Of a stretch of 64,000 nt of DNA, positions 9,622 through 19,211 are shown piece after piece. A program made the position numbers and the translations under genes. The DNA comes from Flavobacterium flevense (GTDB lineage Bacteria > Bacteroidota > Bacteroidia > Flavobacteriales > Flavobacteriaceae), in contig NZ_FRCC01000010.1 of assembly GCF_900142775.1 (NCBI RefSeq), positions 1 through 64,000 on the forward strand, given 5' to 3'. Below the pieces are notes generated by a model. The model ran no database searches. It had not been told where the DNA came from and saw nothing but the letters and a program-made list of their open reading frames with translations. Position 1 is the first letter of the stretch, and every line of letters starts with the position of its first letter.

Positions 9622-10911
9622 ATGAATCCATTACAAAAAGGAGATAAAAAATTATTGAATGCTTGGGCATTTTATGATTGGGCAAATTCAGTGTATAGTT
9701 TGGTAATCGCTTCGGCAGTTTTTCCACTTTTTTACATGGCATTGTTTACTAAAGAGCAATCGTATATTCATGTTTTTGGAACCGATATAAAAAACTCTGC
9801 TTTGATAAGTTTTGTAACTGCTGCTGCTTTTTTAAAAGTGGCATTTATTTCTCCACTCTTATCGGGAATTGCTGATTATGTGGGAAATAAGAAGTTTTTC
9901 ATGAAGTTTTTTTGCTATTTAGGAGCTTTTTCGTGTATTGGTTTATATTGGTTTAGTTTAGAGCATATTTACATTAGTTTACTTTTATATTTTTTTGGTT
10001 TAATAGGTTTTTGGGGAAGTCTGGTTTTTTATAATTCGTATCTGCCTGATATTGCTTTTGAAGAGCAACAGGATGCAATTAGTGCTAAGGGATATTCATT
10101 GGGATACATTGGAAGTGTAGTTCTTCTGATTATCAATTTGGCTATGATTATGACAGCTCCCGATGATGAGAAAATAATGCAAATGAGGTATTCCTTTGTG
10201 ATGGTTGGAATCTGGTGGATTATTTTTAGCCAATATACCTATTATTATTTACCTAAAGGAAACAGAACTTCAGAGCATAAAGTAACCAGGGCTATTCTTT
10301 TTAATGGATTTAAGGAACTCAAAAAAGTATGGATTTCACTTGAAGAAAACCACCGTTTAAAAAAATATTTAACCAGCTTTTTTGTTTACAGCATGGCTGT
10401 GCAAACAGTGATGTTAGTAGCTACTTATTTTGGAGAACAAGAAATTGAATGGGAGTCAGATGGTGCAGCTACAACTGGATTAATAACCTGCATTTTGTTA
10501 ATTCAACTGGTTGCAGTTTTAGGTGCTTATGCTACTTCAAAAGCTTCAGAAAAATATGGAAATATCCCGGTATTGATTTTTATTAACAGCATTTGGGTTC
10601 TTTTATGTGTAGCGGCTTATTTTATAAAGTTGCCTCTGCATTTTTATATTATGGCAGCATTAGTAGGTTTGGTTATGGGAGGCGTTCAGTCTTTGTCTCG
10701 TTCTACTTATTCTAAATTGTTACCGGAAACTCAGGATACTGCTTCTTTCTTTAGTTTTTATGATGTTGCCGAAAAAATAGGAATCGTAATAGGGATGTTA
10801 GTGTATGGTATTATCGATCAAATTACCGGAAGTCCTCGTTTTGCAATTGTATTTTTAGCTGTTTTCTTTATTATCGGAGTGTTTTTATTAAGAAAAATAC
10901 CTAGAAAATAA
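9622..10911 (+). CDS. MFS transporter, UMF1/Atg22-like
   Basis: This 429-residue integral membrane protein has about 12 hydrophobic segments. The N-terminal WAFYDWANSVYSLVI stretch is the hallmark of the UMF1 (Atg22-like) branch of the major facilitator superfamily. Further motifs include SGIADYVGNKKFF in the 2-3 loop and GLVMGGVQSLSRSTYSKLLP before the last membrane segments. Some relatives are thought to export amino acids or other small molecules; the substrate here is unknown. It sits between the M48 lipoprotein and a DUF6252-like lipoprotein gene, with no clear functional link to either. Confidence 0.9.
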   Translation: MNPLQKGDKKLLNAWAFYDWANSVYSLVIASAVFPLFYMALFTKEQSYIHVFGTDIKNSALISFVTAAAFLKVAFISPLLSGIADYVGNKKFFMKFFCYLGAFSCIGLYWFSLEHIYISLLLYFFGLIGFWGSLVFYNSYLPDIAFEEQQDAISAKGYSLGYIGSVVLLIINLAMIMTAPDDEKIMQMRYSFVMVGIWWIIFSQYTYYYLPKGNRTSEHKVTRAILFNGFKELKKVWISLEENHRLKKYLTSFFVYSMAVQTVMLVATYFGEQEIEWESDGAATTGLITCILLIQLVAVLGAYATSKASEKYGNIPVLIFINSIWVLLCVAAYFIKLPLHFYIMAALVGLVMGGVQSLSRSTYSKLLPETQDTASFFSFYDVAEKIGIVIGMLVYGIIDQITGSPRFAIVFLAVFFIIGVFLLRKIPRK

Positions 10912-10964
10912 TTGCAAAAAATGAAATTATAATTTATATTTGATGAAAATCAAAAAACTCCTTT

Positions 10965-11837
10965 ATGAGAATGTTAAAAGCTACGTCACAGCTAATAGTT
11001 TTGTTTTTAATTACATTATTGGCGTCTTGTACTTATGAGCCGGTTGATGGCACTGTTGAACCGGATCCAGACGACGGAAATGCGAATACAGGAGTATTTA
11101 AAGCGGACTTTAGTGGACAAACGTGGACAGCAAAAGAAACTCAGGCAATTATTTCAGGAAATTTTATCGAAATTTCAGCAATTGATTCAAAGGGAGGAGG
11201 TTTTGGATTTTTGATAGAAGGTAATACTGCGGGAACGTATGCTGCCAATGTGAATATTGTGGCTTATACACCAGCAGGGAGTGAGTATGGTTATTGGGCT
11301 ATAAATGATGATAATCCTACCGAAAATACAGGTTCAGTAATTATTACAAGTATCAATACAGAAACCAAAACAATTTCAGGAACTTTTAGTTTTAAAGGAT
11401 ATTGGTCAGATACGGATAATCCCAAAGCGGCCATTCAGTTTACAAATGGAGTCTTTAAAGATATTCCGTATATAAGTCAGGAAGAAACGGCTGATGTTTT
11501 TACAGCAAAAGTAGGTAGTACTAATTTTGTGGCGACTGATATATTGACTGCTGAAATTAATAATTTTATAACTATTGGCGCTTTAGATGCTAATCAAAAT
11601 AATTTGTCAATTGCTATAAAAAGTTCCTTAGGAACCGGAAGTTATACTATTGTAAATACTGTTGGGGCTGATGTTCAGGGGTATTATGAAGATGTAAATG
11701 ATGAGTATAAAGCTGTTTCTGGAAATATTGCAATCACTTCTAAAACAAATGATAGAATCAAAGGAACTTTTAATTTTACAACTAACGGAACACCTCCGTT
11801 TACCATAACCGAAGGTAATTTTGATGTAGAATATTAG
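10965..11837 (+). CDS. DUF6252-like lipoprotein with two repeated domains
   Basis: This 290-residue secreted lipoprotein has a signal peptide ending at Cys22 (ITLLASC), an acidic linker, and then two related beta-rich halves of about 120 residues. The first starts at FKADFSGQTWTA and the second at FTAKVGSTNFVA. Both continue with an ISAID/IGALD strand, a GTYAANV/GSYTIVN strand and a GSVIIT..ISGTFSF / GNIAIT..IKGTFNF ending. This resembles the DUF6252 family common in Flavobacteriia, whose function I do not know. The starts at 10965 and 10971 are both possible. The gene is followed by a hairpin. It is probably on the outer membrane or cell surface. Confidence 0.8.
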   Translation: MRMLKATSQLIVLFLITLLASCTYEPVDGTVEPDPDDGNANTGVFKADFSGQTWTAKETQAIISGNFIEISAIDSKGGGFGFLIEGNTAGTYAANVNIVAYTPAGSEYGYWAINDDNPTENTGSVIITSINTETKTISGTFSFKGYWSDTDNPKAAIQFTNGVFKDIPYISQEETADVFTAKVGSTNFVATDILTAEINNFITIGALDANQNNLSIAIKSSLGTGSYTIVNTVGADVQGYYEDVNDEYKAVSGNIAITSKTNDRIKGTFNFTTNGTPPFTITEGNFDVEY

Positions 11838-11860
11838 ATAAAAAACATCTTTAAAATTTT

Positions 11861-11900
11861 AATAGCCCTCAAATTGAAATCTGTTTTTTTGAGGGCTATT
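11861..11900 (+). terminator. Hairpin after the DUF6252-like gene
   Basis: AATAGCCCTCAAA and its exact complement TTTGAGGGCTATT form a 13-base stem, 23 bases after the stop codon. There is no long T tail after it, so it may end or stabilise the transcript without being a classical terminator. Confidence 0.6.
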
Positions 11901-12001
11901 GATTTATAGTATTATGGCATAAAGATTGTTTTATTAAAGCGATATAACTATCGTTTTTTATTTTACTATTTGATTTTCAGTATTATAAAATATAGAAATA
12001 C

Positions 12002-12009
12002 TAACTTTG
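12002..12009 (+). promoter_or_regulatory. Possible -7 box for lon
   Basis: TAACTTTG matches TAnnTTTG exactly, 49 bases before the lon ATG. The nearest upstream TTTG (11969-11972) is 29 bases away, longer than the usual ~19, so only the -7 half is supported. No heat-shock operator was recognised. Confidence 0.4.
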
Positions 12010-12057
12010 TTATTAACTGATTGATTGGTTTAATGACAAAAAGACTTAAATTATACT

Positions 12058-14508
12058 ATGTCAAAACATAAAATACTCACTATTGACAATATGTCACTTC
12101 AGGAGTTTGATTCAGAAGCGGAATTGATCCCATTATTAACGCCGGAAGATGAAGAAGAAATGATTAACGAGGAATTGCCGGATTCATTACCTATTCTTCC
12201 TTTAAGAAACATGGTTCTTTTCCCGGGAGTTGTTATCCCTATTACAGCAGGAAGGGATAAATCAATTAAATTAATTGATGATGCCAATGCTTCAGGGAAA
12301 ATTATAGGTGTTGTGGCTCAAAAAGATGAAGAAATCGAAGACCCAACAAAAGAGGATATTAATTCGGTAGGTACTGTGGCACGTATTTTACGAGTACTTA
12401 AAATGCCTGATGGTACTACAACGGTAATTCTACAAGGTAAAAAGCGTTTTGAAATTGAAGCGGTTACTTCTGAGGAACCCTATATTTCAGCCGTTATCAA
12501 AGATTTTTCAGAGGAAAGACCTAATAAAGAAGATTCTGAATTTTTAGCAATCCTGGACTCGATGAGAGAACTGGCTATTCAGATTATTAAAGTAAGCCCA
12601 AATATTCCAAGCGAAGCTACTTTTGCAATCAAAAATATTGAAAGTCAGTCTTTTCTAATCAATTTTGTTACTTCTAACATGAATTTATCGGTTAAAGAAA
12701 AACAAGATTTATTAGCTATTAATAATTTAAAAGACAGAGCTTTAGAAACTTTGAAATACATGAATGTCGAGTTGCAAAAACTCGAATTAAAAAATGATAT
12801 TCAATCTAAAGTACGCTTTGATTTAGACCAGCAACAACGAGAATATTTTCTGCACCAACAGATGAAAACCATTCAGGAAGAATTAGGTGGTTCGACTCAG
12901 GAAGAAGAAATGGACGAGATGTTAGTGAAATCTAAAGAAAAAAAATGGGATGATAAAACCCAAAAGATATTCGAAAAAGAACTAGCCAAAATGCGTCGAA
13001 TGAACCCACAGGCACCTGACTATGGAATTCAGAGAAATTATATGGAATTGCTTTTAGACTTGCCTTGGAACGAATATTCTAAAGATAATTTTGATTTAAA
13101 AAATGCTCAGAAAATTCTAGACCGAGATCATTTTGGATTAGAAGAAGTAAAGAAAAGAATGATTGAGCATTTAGCTGTTTTAAAGTTAAGAAACGACATG
13201 AAATCGCCCATAATTTGTTTAACAGGACCTCCGGGTGTGGGTAAAACATCCATTGGACGTTCGGTTGCTGAAGCTTTGGGAAGAGAATATGTTCGTATTT
13301 CTTTAGGAGGATTGCGTGATGAAGCTGAAATTCGCGGACATAGAAAAACCTATATCGGAGCGATGCCGGGTCGTATTATCCAAAGTCTGAAAAAAGCAGG
13401 AACTTCTAATCCTGTATTTGTTTTAGACGAAATAGATAAATTGTCTAACAGTAATCAGGGTGATCCGTCTTCCGCTTTGTTAGAGGTTTTAGATCCGGAA
13501 CAAAACAGTGCTTTTTATGATAATTTTGTTGAATTAGGTTATGATTTATCCAAAGTGATGTTTATTGCTACGTCTAATAATATGGGAGCAATCCAGCCCG
13601 CATTAAAAGACCGTATGGAAATCATTAAAATGTCCGGTTACACGATTGAAGAAAAAGTAGAAATTGCTAAGCAACACTTATTTCCGCGTCAATTAAAAGA
13701 ACACGGATTAACTTCGAAAGATTTGACTATTGGAAAAAAACAATTAGAAAAAATTGTTGAAGGTTATACCCGTGAATCCGGTGTTCGTGGGTTAGAAGCT
13801 AAAATTGCTCAGGTAATCCGAAATGCAGCAAAATCAGTTGCTATGGAGGAAGAATACAATAAAAAAGTTACTGATGAAGATATTGTGAAAGTTCTGGGTG
13901 TTCCCCGTTTAGAGCGTGATAAATATGAGAGTAATGATGTTGCAGGAGTAGTTACCGGTTTAGCCTGGACTAGTGTAGGCGGAGATATTTTATTTATCGA
14001 ATCTTTGCTTTCTCCAGGAAAAGGAAGTATGAGTATTACAGGAAATTTAGGTCCGGTAATGAAAGAATCTGCTACCATTGCGTTAGAATACATTAAGGCA
14101 AATGTGGACCAACTGGGATTAAATTCTGAGTTATTATCGAAATATAATATTCATTTACACGTACCGGAAGGAGCAACACCTAAAGATGGTCCAAGTGCAG
14201 GAATTGCAATGCTGACTTCGCTGGTTTCTTTGTTTACACAAAAAAGAGTGAAGAAAAATATTGCGATGACAGGTGAAATTACCTTGAGAGGAAAGGTTTT
14301 ACCAGTAGGCGGAATTAAAGAGAAAATCCTTGCTGCCAAAAGAGCTAATATTAAAGAAATCATCTTATGTCACGAAAATAAAAGTGATGTTGACGAAATA
14401 AAACCGGAATATTTAAGCGGAGTTATTTTTCATTATGTGAAAGAAATGAGTGAAGTACTGGAAATAGCAATTACAGATCAAAAGGTGAAAAACGCTAAGA
14501 AATTGTAA
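12058..14508 (+). CDS. lon: ATP-dependent protease Lon
   Basis: This 816-residue cytoplasmic AAA+ serine protease degrades misfolded and regulatory proteins. The N-terminal LON substrate-recognition domain begins around LPILPLRNMVLFPGVV (from about residue 45) and is followed by a long coiled region (QQREYFLHQQMKTIQEELG). The AAA+ module has Walker A GPPGVGKT (residues 390-397) and Walker B VFVLDEIDKL. The C-terminal protease domain has the Ser713 (DGPSAG) and Lys754 (GGIKEK) dyad. All catalytic residues are intact. It stands alone, and a bidirectional-looking hairpin separates it from the convergent gene. Confidence 0.97.
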   Translation: MSKHKILTIDNMSLQEFDSEAELIPLLTPEDEEEMINEELPDSLPILPLRNMVLFPGVVIPITAGRDKSIKLIDDANASGKIIGVVAQKDEEIEDPTKEDINSVGTVARILRVLKMPDGTTTVILQGKKRFEIEAVTSEEPYISAVIKDFSEERPNKEDSEFLAILDSMRELAIQIIKVSPNIPSEATFAIKNIESQSFLINFVTSNMNLSVKEKQDLLAINNLKDRALETLKYMNVELQKLELKNDIQSKVRFDLDQQQREYFLHQQMKTIQEELGGSTQEEEMDEMLVKSKEKKWDDKTQKIFEKELAKMRRMNPQAPDYGIQRNYMELLLDLPWNEYSKDNFDLKNAQKILDRDHFGLEEVKKRMIEHLAVLKLRNDMKSPIICLTGPPGVGKTSIGRSVAEALGREYVRISLGGLRDEAEIRGHRKTYIGAMPGRIIQSLKKAGTSNPVFVLDEIDKLSNSNQGDPSSALLEVLDPEQNSAFYDNFVELGYDLSKVMFIATSNNMGAIQPALKDRMEIIKMSGYTIEEKVEIAKQHLFPRQLKEHGLTSKDLTIGKKQLEKIVEGYTRESGVRGLEAKIAQVIRNAAKSVAMEEEYNKKVTDEDIVKVLGVPRLERDKYESNDVAGVVTGLAWTSVGGDILFIESLLSPGKGSMSITGNLGPVMKESATIALEYIKANVDQLGLNSELLSKYNIHLHVPEGATPKDGPSAGIAMLTSLVSLFTQKRVKKNIAMTGEITLRGKVLPVGGIKEKILAAKRANIKEIILCHENKSDVDEIKPEYLSGVIFHYVKEMSEVLEIAITDQKVKNAKKL

Positions 14509-14543
14509 AAACGTAGATTTCAGTAAGTGTGTAAAAAAGATTT

Positions 14544-14606
14544 ACCGCAAATTCACAAATTATTTATGCTTTTAAATAATTTGCGAATTTGCGGTTTGTT
14601 TTTTTA
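14544..14606. terminator. Long hairpin between convergent lon and ATP-pyrophosphatase genes
   Basis: ACCGCAAATTCACAAATTATTTA pairs almost perfectly with TAAATAATTTGCGAATTTGCGGT; a T-rich run follows on the plus strand. The arms belong to a repeat family also seen at 44405-44455. It can serve as a terminator for lon and possibly for the opposite gene. Confidence 0.7.
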
Positions 14607-14616
14607 TAACCTTGTG

Positions 14617-15348
14617 TTATTTCGGAATTAAATCACAATACCAAAATCCATAATCATAGGCGGAAGTATCATTAGTATCACAAGCCGTATTAGAGGATGC
14701 CTGTTTGGGTTTCTCGTACTTTCGATAGACAATTTCGCCAATTTCAAAATCGATAGGTTTTTTGAAAATTGGGCCGTCAAAAGTAAAAGTATGAAATTCA
14801 CCATTTTCGCCACATACATCTACATTTTCTGGTAAATCATCAATAAATTGCTGGTCAATTATTCTGCCTGTGAAACTTTTGTCCAGATAGCGTTCATTAA
14901 CACAAACAACAATCGTTTTAAAGCCTAAAGCAATAAATTCCTGAATTAATTCTTTTGTTGGGATTTTCCAGATGGGAAAAACGCCTTCAAAATCCATTTT
15001 TGCTAATTTGTCCTCACGGTATTGTCGTAAATCTTCCAGAAAAATATCCCCAAAAACAGAATGGGTAATGCCTTTGTTTTTGAGTTTTTCTAGTGATTTT
15101 TGCATCACATCTTCATACACTTCCATAGTAGGCATTTCGGGAATTTGCATGATTTCTAAAGGAATTCCAATGCTTTGCGCTTGTTGTCCGAGTAATTCTA
15201 CTCTCACACCATGCATGGAAATGCGCTGAAATTGCTGATTTACACTCGTTAACAGGTAATTAATTTCAAATTCAGGGTTTTGTAGTATTTTGTATAAGGC
15301 TAAAGCAGAATCTTTACCGCTGCTCCAGTTAAAAAGGGCTTTTTTCAA
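14617..15348 (-). CDS. Diphthine-ammonia ligase-like ATP-pyrophosphatase (MJ0570 family)
   Basis: This 243-residue protein of the adenine-nucleotide alpha-hydrolase (PP-loop) superfamily has its ATP-binding loop SSGKDS at residues 9-14. The HSVFGDIFLEDLRQYRE stretch and the GENGEFHTFTFDGP motif are typical of the Dph6/MJ0570 family. In eukaryotes and archaea Dph6 makes the amide of diphthamide, but bacteria lack diphthamide, so the bacterial family must use another substrate, which is unknown to me. It lies convergent to lon and divergent from the M1 aminopeptidase gene 100 bases away. Confidence 0.88.
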   Translation of the reverse strand: MKKALFNWSSGKDSALALYKILQNPEFEINYLLTSVNQQFQRISMHGVRVELLGQQAQSIGIPLEIMQIPEMPTMEVYEDVMQKSLEKLKNKGITHSVFGDIFLEDLRQYREDKLAKMDFEGVFPIWKIPTKELIQEFIALGFKTIVVCVNERYLDKSFTGRIIDQQFIDDLPENVDVCGENGEFHTFTFDGPIFKKPIDFEIGEIVYRKYEKPKQASSNTACDTNDTSAYDYGFWYCDLIPK

Positions 15349-15447
15349 CGTAATTTTATTAAAAATTTAAGACGTAAACTTACTAAATACTTCTTTTAGT
15401 TTAGCAAACCTTTGTAACTTTGAAATTCTGGTTTTAATCCGCTTTAA

Positions 15448-17517
15448 ATGAAATACTTTTTTCTTTTTGTTTCCTCTTTTATTTTTGCACAGCAAACAAA
15501 GTTTGTCGATTTTACTTCTGTTTCAGCGCATTTAAAATTAAATCCAGCTGAAAATTCAATTTCAGGGACAGTTAATTATTCCTTTAAAGTTTTAGAACCC
15601 ACTGATACTATAAAAATTGATGCCCAAAACATGCAATTTTCAAGTGTAAAACTGAATAAAGAGCACATACACCATGTAAATTCAGGAAAGCAATTGTTGC
15701 TAATTTATCCTTTTCAAAAAGGAGAAAATCAAATTAGCTTTGAATATAATGCAATTCCCAAACAGGCTTTGTATTTTATACACTCACAAAACCCAGAAGA
15801 TTTACAAATTTGGACACAAGGTCAGGGGAAATATACCAGTAATTGGTTTCCAAGTTTTGATGATGTAAATGAAAAAGTGATTTTTAATCTCCAGGTTGAA
15901 TTTGATTCTGATTTTCAGGTAATTTCAAATGGTATTTTAGAGCAAAAAAAGATTTTAGGTACAACCACGCTTTGGCAATACCAAATGCAAAAACCAATGA
16001 GTTCGTATTTATTAATGCTGGCTATTGGAAAATTCGAAAAGCAAACTCAATTTTCAAAAAGTGGAATTCCGCTTGAAATGTATTTAGAAAATCGAGATAA
16101 GTCACGTTTTGAACCCACTTATCGCTATTCGGCTCGAATATTTGATTTTTTAGAGAAAGAAATTGGCATCAAATATCCCTGGCAAATTTACAAACAAGTT
16201 CCTGTTCGTGATTTTTTATATGCCGGAATGGAAAACACTTCTGCAACTTTGTTTGCTAGCCGTTATGTCGTTGATTCAACCGGTTTTTTAGATCGAAATT
16301 ACACGAATGTGGATGCCCATGAGCTGGCACATCAATGGTTTGGGGATTTGGTTACTGCCGCAAGTGGCAAACACCATTGGTTGCAGGAAGGTTTTGCGAC
16401 GTATTATGCTTTGTTAGCCGAAAAAGCTATTTATGGGGAAGATTATTTTTATTCTAAAATGTATGAATCCATTCAGCAAATAAAATATGCTTCGCGTACC
16501 GATACTATTCCTGTATTAAATGAAAAGGCCAGTTCATTAACTTATTATCAAAAAGGAGCCTGGGCATTGTTTGCATTGCATCAGGAAATAGGAGATAAGG
16601 CATTTAGAAAAGTGATAAAAAACTATTTAAAAAAATATGCTTTTAAAACTGTAACTACTGATGATTTTTTAGCCGAAGTAAAAAAAGTAAGTCGTTTTGA
16701 TACGGAGTTGTTTTCTAAAGAATGGCTTGAGTCTACTGTGATTAATACTCAAAATATCAATAAGTTATTAGTTAAAAATAAAATAACAAAAATACTATTA
16801 GAACTGGATAAAATTAAATCGAAGCCTCTGGCACAAAAAGAAGGTTTTTTTAAATTAATTCTTATGTCAGATGCGCATTATTCAGCTAAAGTAATGGTTG
16901 TAAACCAACTTAAAAATGAATCTTTTGAAGCTAAAAAACCATTTTTAGAATTGGTAATGAATACTAAAAATCTTCCTGTTCGTCAGGCTGTTGCCTACTC
17001 TTTACCTAAAATTCCGGAAGAATTCAGAACGGATTATGAGAGTCTTTTGGATGATGCTTCTTACCAGACTCAGGAGATTGCGTTGTTGTATTTGTGGAGA
17101 AATTTTCCTGAAAAACGTTTCGAATATTTAGAAAAATCAAAAAGCTGGATAGGTTTTAACGATTATAATTTAAGAACATTATGGTTATCTCTGGCACTCC
17201 TGACAACTGATTATGTAAGTGATAAAACCGTTTTAATTGACGAATTAATTGATTATTCTTCTGAGAAATATGAGGCAACAACCCGTCAAAATGCATTAGA
17301 AAAATTAATAGGTTTTAAAATTATTAATCAGACAGTTTTGATTAACTTGGTCAAAGCAACAACACATCATATGTGGCAATTTTCTAAATTTGGGCGGGAT
17401 ACTATTCGTACATTATTAAAAAACCAGGTTTATAGAGATTCTTTTGCACAAATTATAACCAATTTGAATGAAAAAGAACAATTTCAGCTGAATCGATTAT
17501 TAAATGAAAAAATATGA
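15448..17517 (+). CDS. M1 family aminopeptidase
   Basis: This is a secreted zinc aminopeptidase of 689 residues. A short N-terminal signal peptide ends near IFAQQ. The M1 exopeptidase motif appears as YAGMENTS (a GxMEN variant), and the zinc site is HELAH at residues 291-295 with Glu314 (LQEGFATYY) as the third ligand. The C-terminal part has helical-repeat character (LLDDASYQTQEIALLYLW). It probably trims peptides in the periplasm or at the cell surface. Its last four bases overlap the start of the patatin gene (ATGA), so the two are likely co-translated. Confidence 0.93.
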   Translation: MKYFFLFVSSFIFAQQTKFVDFTSVSAHLKLNPAENSISGTVNYSFKVLEPTDTIKIDAQNMQFSSVKLNKEHIHHVNSGKQLLLIYPFQKGENQISFEYNAIPKQALYFIHSQNPEDLQIWTQGQGKYTSNWFPSFDDVNEKVIFNLQVEFDSDFQVISNGILEQKKILGTTTLWQYQMQKPMSSYLLMLAIGKFEKQTQFSKSGIPLEMYLENRDKSRFEPTYRYSARIFDFLEKEIGIKYPWQIYKQVPVRDFLYAGMENTSATLFASRYVVDSTGFLDRNYTNVDAHELAHQWFGDLVTAASGKHHWLQEGFATYYALLAEKAIYGEDYFYSKMYESIQQIKYASRTDTIPVLNEKASSLTYYQKGAWALFALHQEIGDKAFRKVIKNYLKKYAFKTVTTDDFLAEVKKVSRFDTELFSKEWLESTVINTQNINKLLVKNKITKILLELDKIKSKPLAQKEGFFKLILMSDAHYSAKVMVVNQLKNESFEAKKPFLELVMNTKNLPVRQAVAYSLPKIPEEFRTDYESLLDDASYQTQEIALLYLWRNFPEKRFEYLEKSKSWIGFNDYNLRTLWLSLALLTTDYVSDKTVLIDELIDYSSEKYEATTRQNALEKLIGFKIINQTVLINLVKATTHHMWQFSKFGRDTIRTLLKNQVYRDSFAQIITNLNEKEQFQLNRLLNEKI

Positions 17518-18440
17518 GAGCATTAGTTATTTCCGGAGGAGGGAGTAAAGGAGCGTTTGCGGGTGGTGTAGCCCAGTTTCTGTTAGAAAATAAAAAAATA
17601 AAATACGATTTGTTTATTGGAACTTCTACCGGAAGCTTATTGATTCCTCATTTGGCATTAGGTAACATAGAAAAAATTCGTAGTATTTATACGAATGTTG
17701 ATATGAGCAAAATCTTTAATATTAATCCGTTTATCGTTAAAAAGAAAAACGGAATTGATGTAGTCAGTATCAATCACTTTAATGTTTTGTTGCAGTTTTT
17801 CAGAGGGAAAAGAACCTTTGGCGAAAGCAAAAAATTACGTGCCTACATTAAAAAACATTTTCCTATTACTGAGTTTAATCAGTTGAAAGCAATGAAAACG
17901 GATGTTATAGTTACAGTTACTAATTTAACAGACAATCAGGCAGAATATAAGTCAATTAAGGAATGTACCTATGATGAATTTTGCGACTGGATCTGGATTT
18001 CGAGTAATTATATCCCTTTTATGAGTATTGTAAAAATTCACAATAAAGATTATGCTGACGGTGGTTTTTCCAGTTTGGTACCCATTCAGGAAGCTATCAA
18101 TCGTGGGGCAACAGAAATAGATGTTGTTATTCTTGAAACGGAAAAAGCAACCCCAAGAACAGTTATTGGGAAAAATCCTTTTTCGTTACTGATTGATATA
18201 TTTCAGATTCAGTTAGACCAAATCGAGAAGCATAATATACTCTTAGGAACATTGTCTGCTACACATAATAACGTTAAACTCAATATGTATTATACTCCGA
18301 TAGATCTCACTAATAATGCTTTGATTTTTAATAAAATAAAAATGACGCAATGGTGGAAAGAAGGGTTTCAATATGCCAAAAAGAAAAGTGAAGCCATGGA
18401 AGCTGTTAAATCAATAATGCCCGATGAAAAATCGGCATGA
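17514..18440 (+). CDS. Patatin-like phospholipase
   Basis: This 308-residue patatin-fold serine lipid acyl hydrolase has the oxyanion loop GGGSKGAFAGG (residues 8-18), the nucleophile Ser38 in GTSTG, and the catalytic Asp182 in DGGFSS. The Ser-Asp dyad is complete. There is no signal peptide, so it is probably cytoplasmic or membrane-associated. It overlaps the upstream M1 aminopeptidase gene by four bases. It ends one base before the stop codon of the convergent gene, with no room for a terminator. The substrate, presumably a phospholipid or related ester, is not determined by the sequence. Confidence 0.92.
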   Translation: MRALVISGGGSKGAFAGGVAQFLLENKKIKYDLFIGTSTGSLLIPHLALGNIEKIRSIYTNVDMSKIFNINPFIVKKKNGIDVVSINHFNVLLQFFRGKRTFGESKKLRAYIKKHFPITEFNQLKAMKTDVIVTVTNLTDNQAEYKSIKECTYDEFCDWIWISSNYIPFMSIVKIHNKDYADGGFSSLVPIQEAINRGATEIDVVILETEKATPRTVIGKNPFSLLIDIFQIQLDQIEKHNILLGTLSATHNNVKLNMYYTPIDLTNNALIFNKIKMTQWWKEGFQYAKKKSEAMEAVKSIMPDEKSA

Positions 18441-18962
18441 TTACCATAATTCAGCTACTTCATTTTTAATAAACGCCAATGCTGTAGCAGCAGGAGAAGT
18501 TTTTTCTAATAATTCGGTTATTACAAAAGTTCTTAATTCATCTGCATTTGTAACTTTTTCATTTTTAGCAGCTAATCGTATCATTTGAACAATTGCATTT
18601 TTGGCAGTTACAATAATGGTCCAGCATTTATCTGATACATAAATTTGCTGTGCAATATTGTGTTCAAATTCCTGTTCGATTTGAGCAATTACATAGTTTT
18701 CATAATCATTTTTATCATGAGAAACCGGGTTAATCCGCACCATTAATTGAGATGGCTGGATGCGTTCCATCAATAATGCTAATCTTTCATAAGCCTGCAA
18801 TCGTAAAGGCAGTGCTATTTTTTGATTGTCTTTCTGAATCAGCCAATTTCTGGTGTTTTGCTGATCTTTAAAATGCGTTTTAAATAAATAATAAGCGACT
18901 GCTCCGGTAATTATGGAAGGAATAGTGTAAGCAAATATTTCTATAATTTTTGTGGAATCCAT
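18441..18962 (-). CDS. Conserved membrane-anchored hypothetical protein (possibly DUF7935)
   Basis: This 173-residue protein has one N-terminal membrane segment (about residues 9-28, TIPSIITGAVAYYLF), then a cytoplasmic, mostly helical domain with LPLRLQAYERLALLMERI and a C terminus ending FIKNEVAELW. I recall a conserved Flavobacteriia family with this layout (DUF7935), but have not verified it. No catalytic motif is visible. It is convergent with the patatin gene, whose stop codon it abuts. Upstream lies a repeat-rich gap before the UvrD gene. Function unknown. Confidence 0.75.
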   Translation of the reverse strand: MDSTKIIEIFAYTIPSIITGAVAYYLFKTHFKDQQNTRNWLIQKDNQKIALPLRLQAYERLALLMERIQPSQLMVRINPVSHDKNDYENYVIAQIEQEFEHNIAQQIYVSDKCWTIIVTAKNAIVQMIRLAAKNEKVTNADELRTFVITELLEKTSPAATALAFIKNEVAELW

Positions 18963-19004
18963 TGGTGTAAATTTTTAAAGCAAAAATATACTTTTAGAAT
19001 TATT

Positions 19005-19211
19005 ACGCAAAGATTAGTAAAGAAAGGTTAGTTATTTTGTGTTTCTCTGTGAAATAATAACGCAAAGATTCGCAAAGAGAATACACGAAGTTTCGCAAAG
19101 AAAGATTTGTTATTTTGTGTCTCTGTGAAAAAATATATAGCATAGTTCCTTTTAAAATTTAAATTTTAAATCTTTTGTGTTTCTCTGCGAAATCTTCGAG
19201 AATCTTTGCGT
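19005..19211. repeat. Cluster of ACGCAAAG-type intergenic palindromic repeats
   Basis: Within the 332-base gap before the helicase gene, two direct partial copies read ACGCAAAGATT...TTATTTTGTG..CTCTGTGAAA. A third copy in inverted orientation reads TTTTGTGTTTCTCTGCGAAATC and ends TCTTTGCGT. The whole can fold into a large imperfect hairpin. No reading frame is present. This looks like a short interspersed repeat of the kind common in Flavobacterium intergenic regions. Nothing else is apparent in this gap except the possible promoter near its right end. Confidence 0.75.

Noticed and set aside
13809..14363. Minus-strand reading frames opposite lon and other large genes
   Set aside because: They follow the codon structure of the real gene on the other strand and show no independent motifs or start context.
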